DNA from: Xestospongia bergquistia
Lineage: Eukaryota > Porifera > Demospongiae > Haplosclerida > Petrosiidae
DNA: 64,000 nucleotides
Reading direction: 5' to 3'
NCBI GenBank assembly: GCA_963965975.1
Contig: OZ014411.1
Location: 9,487,501 to 9,551,500, forward strand
The notes under the pieces were generated by a model, which did not search any database, was not told the origin of the DNA, and saw only the letters and a list, made by a program, of their open reading frames with translations. Within the stretch, counting starts at the first letter, position 1. Each line of letters begins with the position of its first letter. Positions 23,166 to 34,215 of this stretch are shown in pieces. A program made the position numbers and the translations under genes.

Positions 23166-26100
23166 ATGAACAAGACTGTGGTTTTTGTGCTGTGGTTTCT
23201 CTTACTAGTGTCCTGTTCAACATCAAATCTGTCTCATATTCATTCATTAAACAAACCTGGTGATCTAAACAAATACATCTGTGATCCAGATCATACTCTT
23301 CTACCAAACACTCAGCTACTCCTCTCTCCTAATGTGAACCACATCCTGTCTTCAAATTCATTTTGTTTGGTGAGTAACATTTCAAATATCACTTTACGTA
23401 GTACATCAATAACTCCTGCTGTTATAACTTGCAGACATTATAATAGTAGTTATGAATCTGTTGGCTTTGGTTTTTATAATGTTAGTGGGTTGATGATTGA
23501 AAATGTCCATATAACACAGTGTGGAGGACCTATGCCATCAACTAGTACTCTATATCCTAATGATACAACTTTCTATTTTCATAAGGGTCAGTCAGTCACA
23601 TTGTTTGTCAGTTATTCCTCTCATATCATGTTGTTTGGGATTAATATTAATACCTATTTTGGTTTTGCTATTCTTTTAATTAATATCAATAACAATGTCA
23701 CACTTAATAATGTCAACATCACTTCTACATCTGGCAGTGCTCAGTGTTATAAAAAAGTGGCTCCCAGTTGTGGTGGATCAGGACTTATATTGTACTTTAG
23801 TAATTTGGATAAGAGAATAGGAGTATTAGAAGCACATGTGCTTGTAAACAAGACAGTTATAAAAGGCAATTGGAACTTTGTACCGTATACTGACATTAAC
23901 ATTGCAGCTCAAGTCCATACTAAAGAGCCTAAACCAATTAGTGCATTCGCAGCTGGTATGACAGTTATCTTTAGTGTAGGAAACTACAGTGCTAATGTAC
24001 TATTGTCACATGGACATTGGAATACAGATACAGGTGGTGTCTTTGATGGTTTAGCAATTATTTTCAGAGATGCACCAGTAGGAAATACTTCTGTTACAAT
24101 TACTAATTCTTCTTTTAGCCACAACACGATTCATGGAGATTTTGAAATGGTTAGAATAGGTTGTTTAGTCACTACAACCTTTAATGATGGAGGTACCCAT
24201 CATGCATCATGGAATATATTAACTATTTCACATAGTCTCATTAGTGATTCATATATTGATTCCTTTACTATTAATGATTTCAACTCTTATATTACTTCAA
24301 ATCAATATAATCACTCAACTATACATATTATTACATCAACTTATGCCTCTGTTAATCACAGAATACATCTAGATCATTTAGAATATGCGCAACTATACGC
24401 CGGAATACGAAATCCATTTATATTGTCAGAATCAAAAGGGCATAAAAATTTGGAAATCAGTTTAGAATCTCTAAATCTTCATAATGAATATTCAAGCACG
24501 CCTTTAATAACTGCTCTTGATTCTGCCAAAATGGTGTTTGTAAATGTAAATTCTGTTTATGTTAATGGAGAAGGTAATCTTTTTAAACAAATAACAGGCT
24601 CAGTAATACAAGCATATAACAGTGACATTCATTTAAATGGTACACTTATTTTTAATAATAACAAGGCCAGTCATGGAGCTGCTATCAGACTTGATTCATC
24701 ATCACATCTCTTTATTCATGAATCAACTAATGCATCTTTTATTAACAATCATGCTTACTTTTATGGTGGTGCGATTTACTCAGATAAGGAGACAAAGTTT
24801 CCCAAAACGAACCCACTATGTTGTATTCAAGTAGTAAGTCATAACATTTCTCAATTAAATGCTACATTGTTTTTTAAAAATAACACTGCCCAATTAGCTG
24901 GAAATTCCGTCTACATGTCTCCATTGTATGACTGTCAACAGTTGTACTTAAAAAAAATAAATTCCAGTGAAGTATATGAAGCATTATTTCACTTTGATGT
25001 GAAAAACAATGATCATTGGTTCACTGAAGTATCTTCAGTAGCTGTTAGCACTTATCGTTGCAATATCAATAACATTAGCAATAATAATGACCAGATCAAA
25101 GTATATCCTGGTGAAACAATAACAATTGGTCTACAAGCTTGTGATATGAATGGTAATCCAACTTATGCTCAAATTTTTACCAGATTAACTAAAGTTGGGA
25201 AACGATGGCATCATAATCATAGTCATCATTTCTCAGAGGACATAACACACCTGTTACCTGTTATGCAACAAATTCAAACTGTCTACACCAATTGTACACC
25301 TTTACATTTTACTATATTTTCACAAAGTATTAGTGATATAATGTATTTACACTTTGAAGTCTTGGGATATATTCCTACAGCAAAAGTTAAACTTATTTCA
25401 AAACGTTGTCCACCAGGATTTATTTATAGCAGTGATAGCAAAGCATGTGTATGTAGTTCATTTGTAAAAAGATTTAGGATTACACAATGTAACATTAATA
25501 CATCAGCTATAAATATTTCACCTCAATCATGGCTTGGTATTATAAATAATGGTACTATCATTGCTTATACTGAACACTGTACTCCTGATTACTGTCTACC
25601 AAATACAACTATTAATATAAGACAGTCTGACGTCATGTGTAGAGGGAATCGTATGGGATGGCTTTGCGGTCAGTGTAAAGAAGGCTATAGTATTGTTTTA
25701 GGGAGCATTGATTGTTACCAGTGTTCTAATACACTACATACAGCACTTGCTATATCATTTGGTATACTAGGCGGTATAGTGTATGTATTAGTGTTGTTTA
25801 GTTTGAGATTGACAATTGATTTGGGTACACTTGGGGGCTTTATATTTTGGTTAAATATTATATGGCCATTTTCTGAAGTGGACATCAAGAACACACCTTT
25901 ACAATATATGGTGTATTTGCTTACTTCCATCAAATATCAATGGAATATACCTCTGTGTATAACAAGTGACTTAAATGAACTTGGGAAGACTGCAATATTA
26001 TATTTTTTTTCACTTTACTTTTGGTTAATTGTTGCTATCATTGTTCTCTTAAGTAAACATTCAACAAGATTTGCTAACCTTATTGTTAGGTCCTCTGTGC

Positions 26101-26915
26101 AAGTACTGGTAACATTGATGTACATCTCTTACTCAGATTTGTTATCCATCTCATTGCTTGTTCTCACACCAACATTAATTTATTTTAATAGCACTAATAG
26201 TTCTGGTAAGTTATTGGTTTGGTATAGAGATGGCAGTGTACTTTATGGTCAAAATCCTTACCACATTGTTTTATTATGTGTTAGTATTGCAGCACTATCA
26301 CTTTTTATTATACCTTTTACATTAGTTGGATTATTTGGAGTTAAAATGTTGAGGATTGCTTGTATTTCAAAATACTTTCGTCCATTTATTGATGCTATTC
26401 ATGGACCTTACAAGGACAACTTGAGATACTGGTTTGGTTTGAGGTTGATAGTCCTATCTCTCATCTATATTATCACTGCTATATTTCAAGGTAGCAATAT
26501 GACATTACAGCTTTTACTGATTATATTTGTTCTGGTATTTTATACTATTGCTCAAACTTTTGTCTTACCTTACAAGAACAAGATATTGAATATACTTGAA
26601 TTATGGTTTATGGTACTTCTTCTGGTCAATTTTATTATAAATCTTCCTTACAATGTATCAGATTATCATACTTCAATCAATATTGTGACCACACTTGAAA
26701 TTGTTCTTTGTTTTGTCACTTATTGTATTATCTTGTTATATCATGGATATATTTCAATGAGTCATCTGCGTTGTATTAGGAAGTGTGTACAATATCTCAA
26801 AATTACTAACTGTATTTTATATAAAAGGATCAAGAAACTAGTGAAGAGTGATAATAATAATGAAGTTCTTGTACCATTACTAAGAGATGAAGATTCTTTT
26901 GAGTATGAAGAATAA
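23166..26915 (+). CDS. Large membrane protein: GGAI-type beta-helix ectodomain plus ~9 TM helices
   Basis: One uninterrupted exon of 1249 aa. The ATG at 23166 is chosen because a signal peptide follows at once (VLWFLLLVSCSTS); an upstream in-frame ATG at 23097 would bury it. About residues 25-740 are rich in N-glycosylation sites and beta-strand/turn repeats. FINNHAYFYGGAIYS combines the FxxN and GGAI signatures of parallel beta-helix repeats, as in chlamydial Pmp proteins and other pectin-lyase-fold surface proteins. About 748-855 is Cys-rich (GWLCGQCKEGYS, CYQCS). About 856-1215 holds some nine hydrophobic helices, then a ~35-residue charged cytosolic tail. The likely role is a cell-surface receptor, adhesin or channel-like protein. 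I do not recognise a named family for the whole architecture. Single-exon structure contrasts with its many-exon neighbours. A truncated paralogue lies at 16606-18490. Confidence 0.85.
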   Translation: MNKTVVFVLWFLLLVSCSTSNLSHIHSLNKPGDLNKYICDPDHTLLPNTQLLLSPNVNHILSSNSFCLVSNISNITLRSTSITPAVITCRHYNSSYESVGFGFYNVSGLMIENVHITQCGGPMPSTSTLYPNDTTFYFHKGQSVTLFVSYSSHIMLFGININTYFGFAILLININNNVTLNNVNITSTSGSAQCYKKVAPSCGGSGLILYFSNLDKRIGVLEAHVLVNKTVIKGNWNFVPYTDINIAAQVHTKEPKPISAFAAGMTVIFSVGNYSANVLLSHGHWNTDTGGVFDGLAIIFRDAPVGNTSVTITNSSFSHNTIHGDFEMVRIGCLVTTTFNDGGTHHASWNILTISHSLISDSYIDSFTINDFNSYITSNQYNHSTIHIITSTYASVNHRIHLDHLEYAQLYAGIRNPFILSESKGHKNLEISLESLNLHNEYSSTPLITALDSAKMVFVNVNSVYVNGEGNLFKQITGSVIQAYNSDIHLNGTLIFNNNKASHGAAIRLDSSSHLFIHESTNASFINNHAYFYGGAIYSDKETKFPKTNPLCCIQVVSHNISQLNATLFFKNNTAQLAGNSVYMSPLYDCQQLYLKKINSSEVYEALFHFDVKNNDHWFTEVSSVAVSTYRCNINNISNNNDQIKVYPGETITIGLQACDMNGNPTYAQIFTRLTKVGKRWHHNHSHHFSEDITHLLPVMQQIQTVYTNCTPLHFTIFSQSISDIMYLHFEVLGYIPTAKVKLISKRCPPGFIYSSDSKACVCSSFVKRFRITQCNINTSAINISPQSWLGIINNGTIIAYTEHCTPDYCLPNTTINIRQSDVMCRGNRMGWLCGQCKEGYSIVLGSIDCYQCSNTLHTALAISFGILGGIVYVLVLFSLRLTIDLGTLGGFIFWLNIIWPFSEVDIKNTPLQYMVYLLTSIKYQWNIPLCITSDLNELGKTAILYFFSLYFWLIVAIIVLLSKHSTRFANLIVRSSVQVLVTLMYISYSDLLSISLLVLTPTLIYFNSTNSSGKLLVWYRDGSVLYGQNPYHIVLLCVSIAALSLFIIPFTLVGLFGVKMLRIACISKYFRPFIDAIHGPYKDNLRYWFGLRLIVLSLIYIITAIFQGSNMTLQLLLIIFVLVFYTIAQTFVLPYKNKILNILELWFMVLLLVNFIINLPYNVSDYHTSINIVTTLEIVLCFVTYCIILLYHGYISMSHLRCIRKCVQYLKITNCILYKRIKKLVKSDNNNEVLVPLLRDEDSFEYEE

Positions 26916-27229
26916 GGGCAAAACGTTTGCAGACGATGTCATGTTATATTAGTTTTGTATTTAATATAATTATTATTTTTAATATAAAAAAACACATGTA
27001 AATAGAATTAATTTTGTTGTGTATACAGAAATCCCTATGTCTGTGTTTTTTGTTTTGATTATTAATAAAAATGTTTGTTTTAGAAATACAATTACAATGA
27101 TAACACTTCTTTAATACTGACCACTGTATATAAAATATGAAATCTTGGAGTACAGATATTTACTTCACTTGTGCTCAATATTACTAAGAGGTACAGTTAT
27201 AGTAAGTTATTAAAGCTATCATTAAAATT
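26916..27229. other. 3' flank of the beta-helix gene
   Basis: AT-rich 3' UTR-like sequence with an AATAAA-type signal at about 27063. No gene is seen. Confidence 0.5.
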
Positions 27230-28405
27230 ATTATTATTTGCAAATTAAAAGACTTCAAGGTGTGTAGAAACAAACTAAGCTGGTAGTTAAAAGTTTATTA
27301 ACTTGTAACAACAAGATATTCACTTTTGCATCTTTCAATTTTTTCTGGTGATGTTTTAAAAGAGTACAGATCAAAAACAATCATATACTGTTATTATTTC
27401 TTGGTAAACTATTTGACAATAGCTCAGAAACCTCTATGCATTCAAAGACAAAAACAAATGACTAAAGATATAAATTGATTTACATAACACCATCATATAA
27501 TTTAACTACATGACTATATTATGTATGTGGAACATGTGCAAAATATAACTACTGACTAAACAATAATTACTTCCCGTTTTGTAAAAACTTCAAAAAAACA
27601 AACCAGCAAGCAGGTAAAACATACTGTCATATACAAAACAAGTAATATCTTCAAATTCCAAAGCAAAATAGAGTAGATACCTATGTGAAACTATGCCTAT
27701 TCCTTGGCTATTCAAGGTTACGAGAAAAATGATAAAGTGAATTAACCCTTTTTATATACCAATGATACATATATATGTGTAAATGAATTTGCAAAAGCAA
27801 AAGCAAGAAAAAGAGAAATGGGAATAAAATGAAGTCTGTTGTAACAACTCATATGCCATAGAGATTTGTAAGACTTGAAAAATAGATCTATCATAATTTT
27901 TCACTAGATAGACAACTTTTGAAAAATTAGCCTCTATGTGATTCAGTTACTGTGAATTGAAAGTTTAAGGCACACTTTGCAAATTAATGTGTGAAATGTT
28001 TTAACTTTCAAAATAAACTTGACACATTATAACACTGACAGATAGAGATGAAACAGTAAACATATAATCAACAACTGAAAACAACACTATTTGAACTATT
28101 ACACATTAAATAACATTGAGAGTGTATGTACACTTATGCATTAATAACATACAAATCATGTAAACATTCATTTTAATTATTATTTCAAATTAAATTTAGT
28201 GCATGTTTATCATTGCATAGTCAATAGCAAATGTACTACACTATAATTATATGGTGACAAAAATTAAATATGGCTTTTTCTCATCATTTATAATCCACTC
28301 TCAACATTCCATCTACTTTGTTTGACTTGTAGTTGAATTATGGTGGTCACTTGGCCCTGTTATATAATCTAACCTGTACAGGATCATTAACAAATACAGG
28401 CAATA
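27230..28405 (-). pseudogene. GABA-B-like receptor, third copy, mostly deleted
   Basis: The exon 4 region is recognisable at about 27325-27440 (codons around LFDNSSE/SFKTSPE, frame broken). Intron 1 sequence follows from about 27600 to 28330. The end of exon 1 is at about 28375-28405 (codons for LPVFVNDPVQ on the minus strand). Exons 2 and 3, present at 36081-36537 in copy 2, are deleted. The remnant is joined to a GH3 fragment at its upstream side. Confidence 0.75.
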
Positions 28406-28429
28406 CATTACCATTTAGATTATGGATAG

Positions 28430-28745
28430 AGCTGTTTCTAACTGACAGCTAGTATGTTGGTGATTATCGATGGGATACCAATGTAGTTAGACAATAGTGA
28501 CATTTGCTAATGGACTAACAACAGCAAGTTTCTTAGCTTTCAAAATATTAATTGGCAATTTGTTTTGAGCATTCTTTAATAACACAATAGATTCATGTAA
28601 AGACAATAGATTAGTTTTAGCATTTTCATTTATATCAAAGTGACCTGCTTCAATATATTGGTAAAGTACAGAACCATGTGGATCAAAATTACTGAGTTGA
28701 ATACGTAGATAAGAGGTCTATACTACCTCTTGAATAATTGTCTAT
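28430..28745 (-). pseudogene. GH3 glycosidase exon 3 fragment
   Basis: On the minus strand this matches part of GH3 exon 3 (40440-40740), with recognisable pieces SLHESIVLLKNAQNKLPI and KKLAVVSPLAN. A stop interrupts it near 28720, and it diverges after the N-V-T segment. Only about 100 codons of a ~790-codon gene are present. Confidence 0.82.
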
Positions 28746-29750
28746 GGAAGTTAAAACAAGCTTTATATCACAATAATTCAGTTGACAGTGAAAAATGAAA
28801 GTAGATGCTTTAGTTCATTATAGTAGCTTCTTATTTATCAGAATTAAAATTGTGATTTCAGTCATTTCTCATTATTAAAGTACTATATTATCCCATATAA
28901 TAACATGTTGTTGAGGTATATAATAATGATAATAGCAGAATTGATAGGGTTTTCTTTTTCAGAGAGGAAGTAAAAAGATGATATGCTGAGTTAATTGTGA
29001 GTTTCGTTCACATTTGGTGGTATTTAGTCCAAAATAGGATGGAATAAGATACTCCTCCACTAACAATGTGTCACAAAGGGTACATAATCTGGCATTTAAT
29101 TTGGTCTTGAAAATATCCTATTTCTGCAGCAAGTGACAGATAATCTCCCACTTACATACAACAGTCATTATATTTCACCTCTTGGTAATCAGATTAGCAT
29201 ATACATATCTGAAAATGCTTTCAGTAACCCCATATACAAGAATCATGCATATTCTAAAATTGTAGCTAGTAACAATTTATGAAACAACACATTTGAATCA
29301 TGAAATTCTTTATAATATATAGAACGTGCATGCACATATCCCTACCATGGCAGCTTTCCTGATTGATCTCAATATATATTTCTGTGGATATATATTTGTC
29401 ACCTGTTTGTCTCTTCTTGTTCTATTTGTATTGCAATTCCTTCATTTATAGTATTCATATTTCACTGCACATTTACATTATAATTGTAATACAGTTTTAT
29501 TGAAAGTCTGTATCTATCAACATGATTTGCAAAAAGGAACCGTTATTTTTAAAAAATATCCAAAAACATTCAGTTGATATGTACACAAGTTACACAACCA
29601 TACATTTTTCACTGGGTGTTTACTAAATTATATCTCAGTTTAGAAGATAACTTGAATGCAAATCTGGTCATGTGGTGGGAGCAGCTCTCGTTGCACAATT
29701 AGGGAATTGGCTACAACTATATATGTGACTTCATTTGCAATAAGGCACCA
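28746..29750. other. Intergenic
   Basis: No ORF or duplicate of a neighbouring gene is recognised in this kilobase. Confidence 0.55.
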
Positions 29751-29751
29751 G

Positions 29752-29870
29752 ACAACTGTTAAAATATCTTAAAAATCAGTTTTGTATACATACAGTTGCT
29801 ATATGTGACAACTATTCATGGTAATTGCATGTATGTATACAAAACTGTTCTTGAACTGTTTTAACAATGA
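29752..29870. repeat. MITE-like imperfect hairpin
   Basis: Perfect 18-bp inverted arms at 29777-29794 and 29830-29847 enclose a 35-bp loop. The symmetry continues outward imperfectly to a second matched pair (TGTTAAAA near 29758 and TTTTAACA near 29864). About 120 bp in all, non-coding. It resembles a small terminal-inverted-repeat element. It lies 250 bp before the next gene's first exon. No clear target-site duplication was seen. Confidence 0.7.
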
Positions 29871-30036
29871 GTCTTTTTCATAAACCACTTCACAAATGTT
29901 TTGACAGACATGCACGGGTCACATGGGTCCAGTGGTCATATAGTGTATAATATAGTATATTTAACAACGATTTTAATTTTGCAAGTTCTCTGAAAAGCTA
30001 GTTTCTGCCTTCGCATTTGTGTATAGAGGAGAAATA

Positions 30037-30114
30037 GTAAGTATTTAAAAAGTTGTTTCTGACGTCGCTAATTATGTTTCGGAAAAAAATGTTTATTTTT
30101 TTCTGAACAAACAG
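30037..30114 (+). other. 5' UTR intron of the coiled-coil gene
   Basis: A GTAAGT donor at 30037 and a polypyrimidine tract with a CAG acceptor ending at 30114, four bases before the ATG at 30119, define a 78-nt intron in the leader. This supports the ATG choice, because the exon then opens with GAAAATGG. Confidence 0.6.
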
Positions 30115-30118
30115 GAAA

Positions 30119-30799
30119 ATGGCAGTGTTTGAGGTGTCTAATAATTTAGAAGATTACAGAAGACTTATTGCCAATTTCACTACAAAAATCAAACAAGGTG
30201 AGTTGTCTTATTTGGAGGAGTTGACCAAAAGTGTGGATGACACCATTGCTTTAATCAAAAGTTACCATGATGATAATTTGACCAATGTAGTGGTTATACT
30301 TGACTCTCTGAAGGAGACAATCAAACTTTTGTCCTATGTAAGTGATCATAATCTGTCAAAAAAGTTTGAACGTTTAGAATCAAGGGTGAAAACATTAGAA
30401 GAAAAGTTAAAGACGATGGAAGCATCCTTAATTATTGGCCAAATTTGCTTGAAAGTTGAACAAGAAGTTAAACGTCTACTATTTGAGGGAACTGCAGTTG
30501 AAAAAAGAAAGTACAGTTGCTTGAACTTACATGATATTCAGAGTGCCATTCATGATCAGAACTCACATCTGTCAAAGAAACTTTTTCCCTTAGATGAAGA
30601 GAGACTACATGCAATGAAACAACTTGAAGAGTTGGAAAAGTCTCTTAATATTGATTTCGTAGTTTTTAATGCTACTAAAGAATTGAAGACTCAAAGAAAC
30701 ACTTTGGCTCACCCCAATAAGAGTACTGCAGAAGCACATGAATTTTTACAGAAAGCTTTCTACATCCGAGAAGAAGATCAGCAGATCGATGAGTCTTGA
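30119..30799 (+). CDS. Coiled-coil protein with HEPN-like Rx4H motif
   Basis: Single coding exon, 226 aa, no signal peptide or membrane segment, so probably cytosolic. Residues about 80-125 form a heptad-rich coiled coil (LESRVKTLEEKLKTMEASL). The C-terminal part is helical and contains QRNTLAHPN. The R193-N-T-L-A-H198 spacing fits the Rx4-6H signature of HEPN domains, many of which are RNA-cleaving or nucleotide-related. The base composition is less AT-rich than that of its surroundings, as expected of a real gene. It has no paralogue in the window and is the only intracellular-type product among the recognised genes. The HEPN assignment is tentative; the short motif could occur by chance. 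Confidence 0.78.
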   Translation: MAVFEVSNNLEDYRRLIANFTTKIKQGELSYLEELTKSVDDTIALIKSYHDDNLTNVVVILDSLKETIKLLSYVSDHNLSKKFERLESRVKTLEEKLKTMEASLIIGQICLKVEQEVKRLLFEGTAVEKRKYSCLNLHDIQSAIHDQNSHLSKKLFPLDEERLHAMKQLEELEKSLNIDFVVFNATKELKTQRNTLAHPNKSTAEAHEFLQKAFYIREEDQQIDES

Positions 30800-31747
30800 G
30801 CTATTGGAGATATTAAGACACATGGGAATCACAAACCTTCAAACTTAATTCTTAATATATGAATACATGTCATATATATTTTCATCTTAACAAAACCCAA
30901 GACTTGATGTTTAAGTAGTTATTTCTAGCATATACAGGGCTTATTTATGAATGACACAATTTTGCATTTTTGTGTTAAAAATTTAACATTTTAGGTTTAA
31001 CATTTTGCATTGAATTTATACCATAATAAGTTTGAATCTACACTATCAAATTCTTTCTTGAAGTTAATGAAACATGTGAATATTGTCTTTTATGCCACGA
31101 AGTGAACAGTACCAGGATGCTAAAGGCAGTTATGAATTCATTAAAAACGTGATTGTTCTTGCATAGTAAATTACATTGGAGGGCGATACTCTTATAATTG
31201 AGAAGTGAAAGTCTCTAAAATTGTCTGATTTATATAGGAATTAGTAAAACAACTGAACTTTATTGTATAATTATTGTAATTTACATTCATTAGGCTTTAA
31301 AGCTAACACTCATTGGTACGTTGCTGGATTTAGTTGTTTTAATGTTACATTATTTATAATCTAGACATTTCCAATCTTATCTGATAATAATCCTTGTTGT
31401 CAATACAAGACACTTCATTGACTGTGTTTACATGCAGGTACCTGTTTCCTCAAATGTTATTGTAGTTTTTGCAAAAGCAACGCAGAAAACAGTCAACTAT
31501 GACCCTGTATAGACATTGTCAGTACAAACTTTCAGAATCCATCATTTTCTGTTTTTATAAATAAAAATATACATCAACTTTTACACTATTGTATTATTCA
31601 CACATCTATCTAATCGAAAGGCAGTGTTTATAATATGATCAATTGAGTAGTGAAGGTAATGAACTCAACATTTTTAAAGTCATACAACAGGAATAAAAAG
31701 TATATAGAATTAAAAGTGAGTAAATAGCAATAATATAATATAAACAT
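30800..31747. other. Intergenic, 3' flanks of two genes
   Basis: From about 31260 the sequence resembles 7740-8270 (the region downstream of GABA-B-like gene 1), so it belongs to the GABA-B duplication unit. No coding potential. Confidence 0.55.
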
Positions 31748-34159
31748 TCAAGTCATTGTGTCTGGACTGTCTCTTGTATGGTAGTCAGTGTTTATGTCAA
31801 TAATTGACACAGTGTTCTCATTATCTTCAGTATGATTAGAAACAGTAGCCAAGGTTTCCTCAATCTAAATATTTGTATAATGAATATTAATTTCAAAGTA
31901 AAAGCATCCACAGAAAGTTTTGATACTTTCAGTGTATGTTACTAGCTTAGGGATATACAAGTTAAATATACATTTTTTGATGTATAAATAATCAAGGAAC
32001 TCACTTTTATTATTGATGACTTCAATTGAATTATTTCCTCACATTTTTGGAAATAGACTTGCTTTTTAGATAATGTTCTTTGTAGTTGTGCTTCCTGTTT
32101 TGCTTTCTTCAGGTCATTTGCAATGGCTACAAACTGCATGAAGCAATTACACAATATTAATAGTAATATGTTATACATTTTACCTTTGGTAAGTACATTG
32201 CAGTTAATAAGAATGTACCAATTAATGCTACTAAGCATGTGTAAAGCATAACACCATATTCAAGTCTGAATGAAGAAGTAAAGAGTATGCTTATGATAAA
32301 TGAAAATAAAACAACAAAAAATGTAAAAGTAACAATTATTAGACTAGAGAGTTCTCCTTCCTTCTTGAAATAGGAAATGATTTTGAGATTATGAAGTGAC
32401 AGTACTAAAATTGTTATGAACAGAATTAATACATAAATATGTATTGTCAGATCCCATAAATCAGATTGACTTAAGCAATAATATTCTATCTTTGTTGAAT
32501 CCTGGACATTCTGTAAAAAGAGACATTAATCAATATAAATGAAGAGCTAAAGAAACACGGATTAAGATTGTAATTATAGATAGTACTCACTGCATCTGGA
32601 CAATCATCTTCTATATATTGTGATGCGATAAGGTGTGGACTGACAACCATTCTTGAGACAACAATTATAATTACAGGAAACACAATAATGATTATTAATA
32701 ATAACAACACCCAGTCAGAGAGATACCTCTAAAAGCAAAAAATATAATTTCTAAACAGTAAACAGTAAGAGATATCATCAAAGTACAGTACTATGAATTA
32801 CAAATGCACTTTTATCATATATACTTACCCTGTGTCTAATTCTTGGATTACGAAATATGCGATAGATTCGCCAATTTTTAACCAATAAAGTAGAAAAAAA
32901 TGTTGTGACTGATACATACCATAAACTATAGGATGCCTACATAATGGCAAGAAATATTATTGAAACCAAATTAAAAGAACAACACTAGACATACATCACA
33001 GAGAGGAGGTATTGTTTTTTTATAGTTTTCCTTGTTTCCCATGTAAAAAATTACCAGTAAAATTAAACCTTCAACAAACATGCAACAGCACGACAAATTA
33101 AGAATAATGTTGAATTTTGGAGATGAAGCTTTGATGTGCCTAGTACAGTACAAATATAGTAATTAGGTATTATCATTACATTGCTAAAAACTAACTTGTT
33201 TTGTCTCCATATAAACGTAACTACTAATAGAGCAAGACCAGCAAAAATTCCAACTAAATTCCATATTGCCATTATAACTACAGTTGCCAAGAAGCTCATT
33301 GGTACAAATGAACAGTTATATGGACTACCATCCGTAGGTAAATATCCACCTGTATTAATGATTATATATAATGGTTATTGTAAACATTGTAGTTATGGTT
33401 ACATTACACATGTAAACATAGATGAATAATCATAGATTCATAAACTACAAGAATTAGTGACAGTATCTGTGCTGTGCATACATCATTTTTTTAAATACAA
33501 ACATATTGTTTATATATCATTACAAGAATATAAAAATTGATATTATTAAGACAGTGCATATAATGCAAAGGACTTTTTATTTAATAGGAATATTAAGTAA
33601 TATTGCTTACAAATAATTAAAAACAATTGTACGTAATTTTAATAAATTAACCAATGAGAAAAACAACATTATATGTGTGAAACCACAGAGGCATTGAATT
33701 AAGTTCACTTTGAGTTACTATGTATTGTCATCACAGATATATGATACTAAATTGAAACTTTAAACATGACAGAATTCCGAAAAAATCTCAAGTTTTATAA
33801 AATAGAGTCAAAAGGAGCTAAGCTTGCATTAAGCATAGAAAAAAGGAAGGTATAACACCCTTATCCTTAATATAACCATCATATTTCCAGCCTTTTTCTC
33901 TCTTCAACATAATCACCTTGTTGCTCTTCTCTAACTACCAAATATTAGCTATTTTTATATCTTGTTGTAAATTATGTGTCAATTGGGACTACATGGTTGG
34001 GATATACCATTAGTACATCCTTTTACACTCAAGTAACTACTACAAGTCTGTGTGTGATTTATCAATAAGTCCTAATGTTTCCAGTATATTGCTTGTTTCT
34101 CATAATTGTTGCTTTATGTTATTACAGTTGCTATCTACAGAACTAAATTAAGTCAACCC

Positions 34160-34215
<56 letters not shown>

